Shown piece by piece: positions 58,124 to 64,000 of a DNA stretch of 64,000 bases. The DNA is from Campylorhamphus procurvoides (Eukaryota; Chordata; Aves; Passeriformes; Dendrocolaptidae). Where the stretch lies: the NCBI GenBank assembly GCA_013396655.1, contig WBMV01000830.1:14511-78510 (forward strand), given 5' to 3'. The notes under the pieces are model-generated. The model did not search any database. It saw nothing but the letters and a program-made list of their open reading frames with translations, and was not told the DNA's origin. How positions within the stretch are numbered: position 1 is the stretch's first letter; every line of letters begins with the position of its first letter. The position numbers and the translations under genes were made by a program.

Positions 58124-58720
58124 CGGCCCGAGCTCTTTTCCAGCCTAACCCTGTGCTACCCGGGGTGCCGGGACGCGAACAGCCGCAGGGGCTGAGGCAC
58201 GATCCCCCCTGTCCCCGCCGTCTCGGCCGGTCCCGCAGCCGCCCCGGCCCGGGCGGTGCCGCGTCCCCAGCAGGGCCCTCTCCCGCCATTCCGCGCCGCG
58301 CCCGCTGGGACTTGTAGTCCGCGCGCCGCCTCGCCCGAACGGCAGCGCCGACCGCGGGGACTACAACTCCCGGCGTGCCATGCGCTATGTTTTCCTTCAA
58401 ACCGGCCGCGGCACCGGCCNCGGGCCGGGCTGGGCCGGGGGTCTCCCGCCCACGGTGCCTTCCACCCCCGGCCCGATGGGAAGGGGGGCGCTCCGGGATT
58501 GCTGCCCGCCCGCCGGGGGTCCCCGCGGCCCCCACCGGGCCCGGGATGGGCTGGGGTGGGTCGGTGTGTGCCGGGCAGGGCTGCGAGGACGGGTCGGTCC
58601 GTTCTGCTCCTCTAAGGCTCCGTGGGAGGAACCCCTGGAAGGAGCCCGTCCCGAAGGCCGGCTGCTGTCAAAAGTTTCTGGTCCAGTTCCCGAGGGTGTG
58701 GGTTCCCTCCGTGTGCCCCG
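58124..58720 (+). promoter_or_regulatory. ASXL1: CpG-rich probable ASXL1 promoter
   Basis: Dense CpG and GC-box-like sequence, with paired GGGACTTGTAGTCC and GGACTACAACTCCCGGCGTGCC words around 58310-58380; the latter resembles the ACTACAnnTCCC element of ZNF143/SBF-bound promoters. A single N lies at 58420. It sits between the KIF3B end and the ASXL1 coding exon, so it is the expected ASXL1 promoter, but the coding part of exon 1 (basic, Lys-rich N-terminus known in ASXL1) is not visible. Confidence 0.6.
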
Positions 58721-61700
58721 GAGCAGCATCTGTGCTGAACATCCCTGAATCGGCCCGTGTTTGGTCACTTTTGGGGTTAGGAGACGTGTCCATGGGTATG
58801 TCTTAGCCCTTTTGTCTTGGGAAATCTCCTTGTTAAGGGTTGCTCCTTCCAAGCCCAGCCCTGCTCCAGTGGTGTCAGAGGGGACCCGACGTTGTTGGAC
58901 TTCCCTCCATGAAGTGTTTGGGTCAGATCTGTCTCGGACCCCAGTTATGAACTAGGAAACGTAACAGGAAAAATAACTTGTGTTTCTCAGGTGTTGACCA
59001 TGAGCTGGTCAGAGGTTTGATTAAAAGGGCTGCAAGTGGACGTGTTTAGGCTGGTTGCTTGGCATTTGGGTAGTCACAGCTGGCTGGAAGAGTCTGGTTC
59101 TCTTCTGGTGACACGGTGACACAGATCTGTACAGTTGCAGAAGTGCCAGTCCACGGAGTCAGGGATGACCCAGCTGTCTGCAGTTGGTGTGAACAGATCC
59201 CTGGTTTACCTCCTTGTAGCTGTGTCAGTGATGCTCAGCTCCTGTGATTCCTCCTGTGTAGCCCATGGACTTCTGTAGAAAAGGATCTACAGAGCTTGAG
59301 GCTGGTTGATTTCTTTGTTTTTTATTGTTGTGTTGTGTGTTTTGGTTTTGTCAGCCCAGGTTATAGGTTGGAGCACATAAACATTTAGAGGAACAGTGTG
59401 GGTGAGTCCAGTGAGATTCAAGTCTGGTACTGAGGATGCTGAGGATAAGTCTTTGTGCTCCCAAGTAAGATTTCTTTGGCTACCAGAGTGTTTTCTTACT
59501 GCTTGCCAGGAAGAAACCTAATCAGACAAGCATCTGTCTTCCAGCAACTTGCATCATCTTTTGTGTGTAAATTATAACATTTTAGACCCACGTGGCTTTG
59601 CTTGAAAAACTGAAGGGTTTAAGGCAGCTGCTGTGGAACTTCACCACAGGAGCCTGAGGGTCTGGTTCTCCATTGTGCATTTCTCCTTGGGATCCAGGTT
59701 CTGTGAGCCAGGTGTGTCGCTGCAGGTGACAGGGATGGTTTCCTGGGAGGTGACCCCTGGCTGTGCTATGTGACCTTGCACAAAGTCAGCTCATTCAAAC
59801 ATCCTGATCTCTGATAGGTGAAAAAAAATCAGTATTTATAGGCTGCCCAAAGCAGCACATGAAATTGTGACTCTAAAGCAGTCATCTAATATACCTCCTC
59901 AACCTCATGTGATGGGGAAAGGAACTCTTCACACAGTTCTTCTCACCTGTCTTTTGGCCAGAACCTCAGGCACAGTAGGTGCATGAGATGTCTAAGCCTC
60001 AACAGCATCTTAGAGCCATTGATGAACCAGAAATAGAACGATCTCATACTAGATTATCCACTTAGAGAGACCTACAGTTGCGTAGCTGCACTTCCAGCTA
60101 GAAGGACTGATTGTAAATCCACTAAAAATAGATCTTTATTTCACACTAGTCTTACACATGCTCCCTGTCAAAATGCTTTTAATTTCCCTCTGTGACGTGC
60201 ACTGGTGTATTTTGTATTCCTCTCAACATTTCTGAGAATCACAGGCAAAAGTGCTTTTCAGTGTTGCTACTCCTACAGAGCCAAAGCTCTGCACGTTCCA
60301 TAAAATGAGCCTTTAAAGATTCATCTGGATGCCCAGAGCCATGGCACTACCCCACAAGTGCTGTCAGACCTGGATGTCCAGTAAATTGATTGAGGAAGTG
60401 ATGTAAACTTCCATAATTAGGGGCACGGGAATCCTTGGCTATTTGCCCTATAGACTGTGGAGGGTGGGAAATTCTGTTTCTGGGGTAAGGATTAACTAAT
60501 GCTAAAGTTGTAACTCTGGGTGGAAGGTTGATGTGGCACTGGAAGTGTCAGGTTGGAGCAGGATGGAGGGCCAGCTCTGGAGGCTGGGATTTGGTGTCTA
60601 AAGCTTGCAGGATCTTCTCTCCCCCAGTTCTTCCATTAAAGGCTCTGTACACTTAATACAGCTCTTGATTGGAAATTGTTCCCCTGAGTGCAGATTCTTT
60701 TATCCGTATGTAAATGCTCCTTCATGCTCAGTTTTAGGCCGTGTATTTCACTTGCTGTGTCTGTCACTAGAGAGAGGGTTGAATAATTCCCTGATTTTTT
60801 GGAACAGGCGTGTTGCGTTTTGTGGATCTCGCTGGGCTCAGGAGCGATGTGTTTCCCCATGTCAGCTGTCTGTTCCCTTTGAGTGACAGGGTGACAGCCC
60901 GGGAGGGAGGCATGGAGACCTTGCAACCTACGGAGGGAGGAAGAAGTGTGATGGAGCTGTATGGAATTAAATCAGTTTGCTGTCTCTGAACATGGCTTAT
61001 CACTCGCTTTGATCTTTTCTTTAAACGCTGCGTGTTTTCATTGGATTAGTTCTCAAAGTCCCTTCCCCCTTCAGGTTCTTACCTCATTCTCAGATGCTTA
61101 CGAGCTTCAAGCATCTGCAAAATACCTGTTGGGTGGAGATAGATTTAAGAAATTCCTTTTATAGAATCACTGAATGGTTTGGACTGGAAGGGACCTTAAA
61201 GATCGTCTCCTTTCAAGCCCTTGCTATGGGCAGGGACACCTTCCACTAGACCAGGTTGCTCCAAGCTCTGTCCAACCTGGCCTTATCACAATGTATAGTT
61301 GAGTGACATGGATTGGATTCTTCTTTATTGGTGAAGGGGGAGTGTTTTGGGGTGCAAACGGAGCCCTGCACAGTTTTGGGGTGTTTTTGCACATGTCCTG
61401 TTGCCGTGACTGCTGCAGTGACTCACTTCTAGATGTTGCTGATGGAAATGGGGCATTTGGGTCCCTCCTGTGGCTTCCCACACGAGTCAGACTGAGAGAC
61501 AGCACTGTGTTGCTGACTCCCAAAGCGTGGGGACAGACAACACCAGGGCTGTTGTGTGGCCGTGACATGGGGGGAATTTAGACCAGAGCTATGATAAAAA
61601 ACTTCCCAAGTGAATTCCCACTGCTGCTTTCCATGCCTGTTCTGGACCATGCCTTGTAGCTTTTCCAGGCCATGTCCTGTGCCTGTCTCACCCTGTCTTT

Positions 61701-62733
61701 CCTTCCTCAGCCCCAGGTCTGTCGAGCTCAGTGCCTTTGCATTCCGAGAGCAGCACTGTCTGCTGCCAGGGAAGGCGCAGGAGCCGGCGCATGGTCGGCA
61801 GCTGTAGGGTAATCTGCTCCCAAAGAAGCAGCATGGTTTACATCTACTGCAGCTTATTTTTGCTCATTGTTTCCTGTTTATGTGGGTAATCTTCTTATCC
61901 ACAGAAATGTCCGGTTGTCTCTTTGAATCCTTGAGTTCTTGCTTCTAAACATTTTGGAGCAGTGAGTTCCACAAGCTTTAAAATAAAATAACCTCTTTAG
62001 TTCTTTGTATATAATTGACAATTCTATTCTTCATATGACATATGGAAGGATGAGTTATTTATTGTACTGTCTCTTAATATCTGATTTTCCTCATTTGATT
62101 TCAAAGGCAAGTACACCAAATCTTTTTAGTGTCTCTAGCCATACTTTTTTTCCAACTCCTTTACTGTTATTGTTTCCTTTTCTGAATTCTGTCCTTCTCT
62201 GACACAAATTCTGACTCTTACCTTTGGTTCCCTTCTTGTGATGGAGCAAAGGTGAAATGAATGCAGTAATCCAAGGAAGGTAAACTATTGCATTGTATGG
62301 CTGTACAGTAATACTTTTAGTGGTAGAAAAATACTGGATGCTTTTTAGAGAGGTAGGAGAACATTTTATATCATTAGAGGTCACCGACCACTGTTCAGTT
62401 TTGAAGGATTATGTGGCAGCAGCTTGGTCTAATGTATAGTGAAGTCTAGTGGATGTCTGTAGTCTATAGTAAAGCTTCCCCTGAGGTCAAGGCCAAATTC
62501 TGCTGCTTTTTCTCCTCCACGTCTGTATTTCAGTTAATTATGAACCAGATGAAGGCAAAGCCTTTTGTGATGCTCACCAGGATCTTGAGGTAGCTGGAAA
62601 TTTTACCGAGTATCTTTGCAGATGAATCAAGTTTGAAAAGGCACATTACTGGGTCTGGGCCACAGCCGATGGAGTAGTTCTGGGAATGTGGAAGCCAATT
62701 CTGTAATGACACATGGTCTTTCTGTCTTTTCAG
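58721..62733 (+). other. ASXL1: ASXL1 intron upstream of first visible exon
   Basis: About 4 kb with no supported coding sequence, ending in a TTTCTGTCTTTTCAG acceptor. It contains one antisense CR1 fragment (61161-61289). Confidence 0.6.
61161..61289 (-). repeat. CR1 LINE fragment (3' end, minus)
   Basis: Starts ATAGAATCACTGAATGG and runs through GGCAGGGACACCTTCCACTA and the AGACCAGGTTGCTCCAAG word to TCCAACCTGGCCTTATCAC. Short, 5'-truncated, antisense CR1 in the ASXL1 intron. Confidence 0.88.
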
Positions 62734-62816
62734 GTGCTGGAAAATTACTCTGATGCTCCCATGACCCCAAAACAGATTCTGCAGGTCATAGAGGCTGAAG
62801 GACTAAAGGAAATGAG
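62734..62816 (+). CDS. ASXL1: ASXL1, one N-terminal coding exon (partial)
   Basis: An 83-base exon between a strong acceptor (CTTTTCAG) and donor (AG|GTTAGT). It encodes [20 protein letters not shown] followed by AEGLKEM and a split Arg codon, the start of the ASXH/HARE-type winged-helix domain of Additional sex combs-like 1. ASXL1 is a nuclear scaffold that binds the deubiquitinase BAP1 and works with Polycomb. The position downstream of KIF3B matches human gene order. The preceding coding exon is not found in the window, and no later exon is recognisable before 64000. Confidence 0.9.
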
Positions 62817-64000
62817 GTTAGTATTGATGATCTTGTCTAAACCAGTGTGGAGCATGGGGGAGGCAGCATATGAAGGCTTGTGTCTCTTCGTGCAGTTCTG
62901 CCTCATCTCCAGCCCACTTTGTTTCTCCCTTTCTCTCTCCAGCCTGGTAATTTCAGATGTCAGTACACACATTTATGTACAGGTTGTGGTTTTTTTTCTT
63001 TGATGATAACTGGAAGCTGTTCTTGGACTCTTTTACAACATAGAGTCCCTTCACCCATCTACTGTGAAATAAATGTCTCTTGTAGATCAGACCCCTGCAT
63101 TGTACTGTGCTTGCCACTCACTCACATGGTTCTCTCATAAGTAGCTCCCAGCAGTTTCTGCTATTGTGACTCAAATTTGAGAATGGTTTTTGTCTCCTCT
63201 GATGCTTCATTTCTAGAGCAGACATCATGTTTTAGGAGACTCAAGTCAGTCTTTATTTTATCTCACTACACTGGCTGCTGCTCAGATTATCGAGCACTGA
63301 GAAAGCACAGCTCACATGGTTGTGGCTCTTGACATTGTTCAGAGGAAATGCCCATCTCAGAGCGGGTTTCATGTGGAAAAGAACCTGATACAGAGCCTTG
63401 GAAAGGGCAGAAGTGGGAGACTGTTTTCCTTGGTTGAGTTCCTGTGAGCTTCCATCTGTTTCCATGACAGTAGTAGAAATACAGAGTGTCTTGCAGCTCA
63501 AAGAAAGTGGGTAACTGTAATAGTCCAAATGCCTCAGTTAGTGCTGCCTGGCAAAAGAAAAAAGGGAAGTTTGACTTACCAGAGACAGAAAAAGCTGCTG
63601 CCCAGGGAGGGACTTCTGGGGAATCCAGATGCAGGGACTGTTTCTAGTCTTGCTTCCCCCTCCCCTTATTTCTGTGGACTGTTTTCCACCTGGTGTTTGC
63701 ATTTCCTGAAACTGTACTTTATCCATCTACAGAAGGTAAATTGATTTCTCCTGGGACCTAAATGTTAGCTGTTTCTGCTCCTCATTTGTGTAAAATCAGG
63801 AAACAACTGGATTGGCTCAAATAGTGAAAATCAGTGACAGGTTCATAGGTGCTGGGTGTGGGACCTGTCCTCCTTGTTTGGAGAGATACATGGCCCATGT
63901 GTGCTGCTGCACCGAATTCAGAGCTGTTGGGATCTCAAGCTGCCATGGGCTTACCAAAAGGGTGGAGAGGGACTTTTCACAAAGGCACATAATGATAGGA
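62817..64000 (+). other. ASXL1: ASXL1 intron (runs off window)
   Basis: Non-coding sequence after the ASXL1 exon. I see no further ASXL1 exon or recognised repeat. Confidence 0.5.

Noticed and set aside
63540..63600. A possible next ASXL1 exon reading LPGKRKKGSLTYQR
   Set aside because: Only a superficial resemblance to the LPGRISLFTLK region; no proper splice sites or surrounding conserved residues.

Overview
The window is vertebrate nuclear DNA, almost certainly from a bird. Six multi-exon genes have GT-AG introns and UTRs, short introns, GC-rich promoters, and several truncated CR1 LINE fragments, the repeat typical of avian genomes. The proteins are close to their mammalian orthologues. 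The gene order CCM2L(+) - HCK(+) - TM9SF4(+) - PLAGL2(-) - POFUT1(+) - KIF3B(+) - ASXL1(+) is that of human 20q11.21, so this is a deeply conserved syntenic block, not a mobile or accessory region.

Layout. 1-0.64 kb: last coding exon and 3' UTR of CCM2L. 1.9-11.8 kb: HCK, a Src-family kinase, with a non-coding first exon and 12 coding exons, complete (506 aa). 11.9-27.7 kb: TM9SF4, a nine-pass membrane protein; 637 codons are in place, and only the few residues from exon 1 are uncertain because a 24-N gap lies there. 29.2-37.2 kb: PLAGL2 on the minus strand, two coding exons (494 aa) and a long 3' UTR converging on TM9SF4. 38.7-39.0 kb: GC-rich divergent promoter shared by PLAGL2 and POFUT1, holding a three-copy 80-bp tandem repeat. 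39.0-44.2 kb: POFUT1, seven exons (406 aa). 44.4-45.7 kb: a GC-rich minisatellite and promoter-like region with scrambled assembly around single Ns. 48.5-57.1 kb: KIF3B, eight coding exons (739 aa). 58.1 kb to the end: a CpG-rich region and the ASXL1 5' part, of which only one coding exon (62734-62816) is visible; the coding part of exon 1 is not found.

The genes are not an operon. They are independently transcribed housekeeping or haematopoietic genes: vascular signalling (CCM2L), myeloid tyrosine kinase (HCK), endosome/Golgi membrane protein (TM9SF4), zinc-finger transcription factor (PLAGL2), ER O-fucosyltransferase acting on Notch (POFUT1), kinesin-2 motor for cilia and transport (KIF3B) and a Polycomb-associated chromatin regulator (ASXL1).

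I found no previously undescribed system. The most useful observations are: an in-frame CTG that could give HCK a second N-terminus as in mammals; a CR1 element that ends 18 bp before a POFUT1 exon and probably supplies its branch point; two identical miR-30-type seed matches in the PLAGL2 3' UTR; a tandem repeat inside the PLAGL2/POFUT1 promoter; and several assembly errors at single-N joins, one of which creates an exact 507-bp false duplication.
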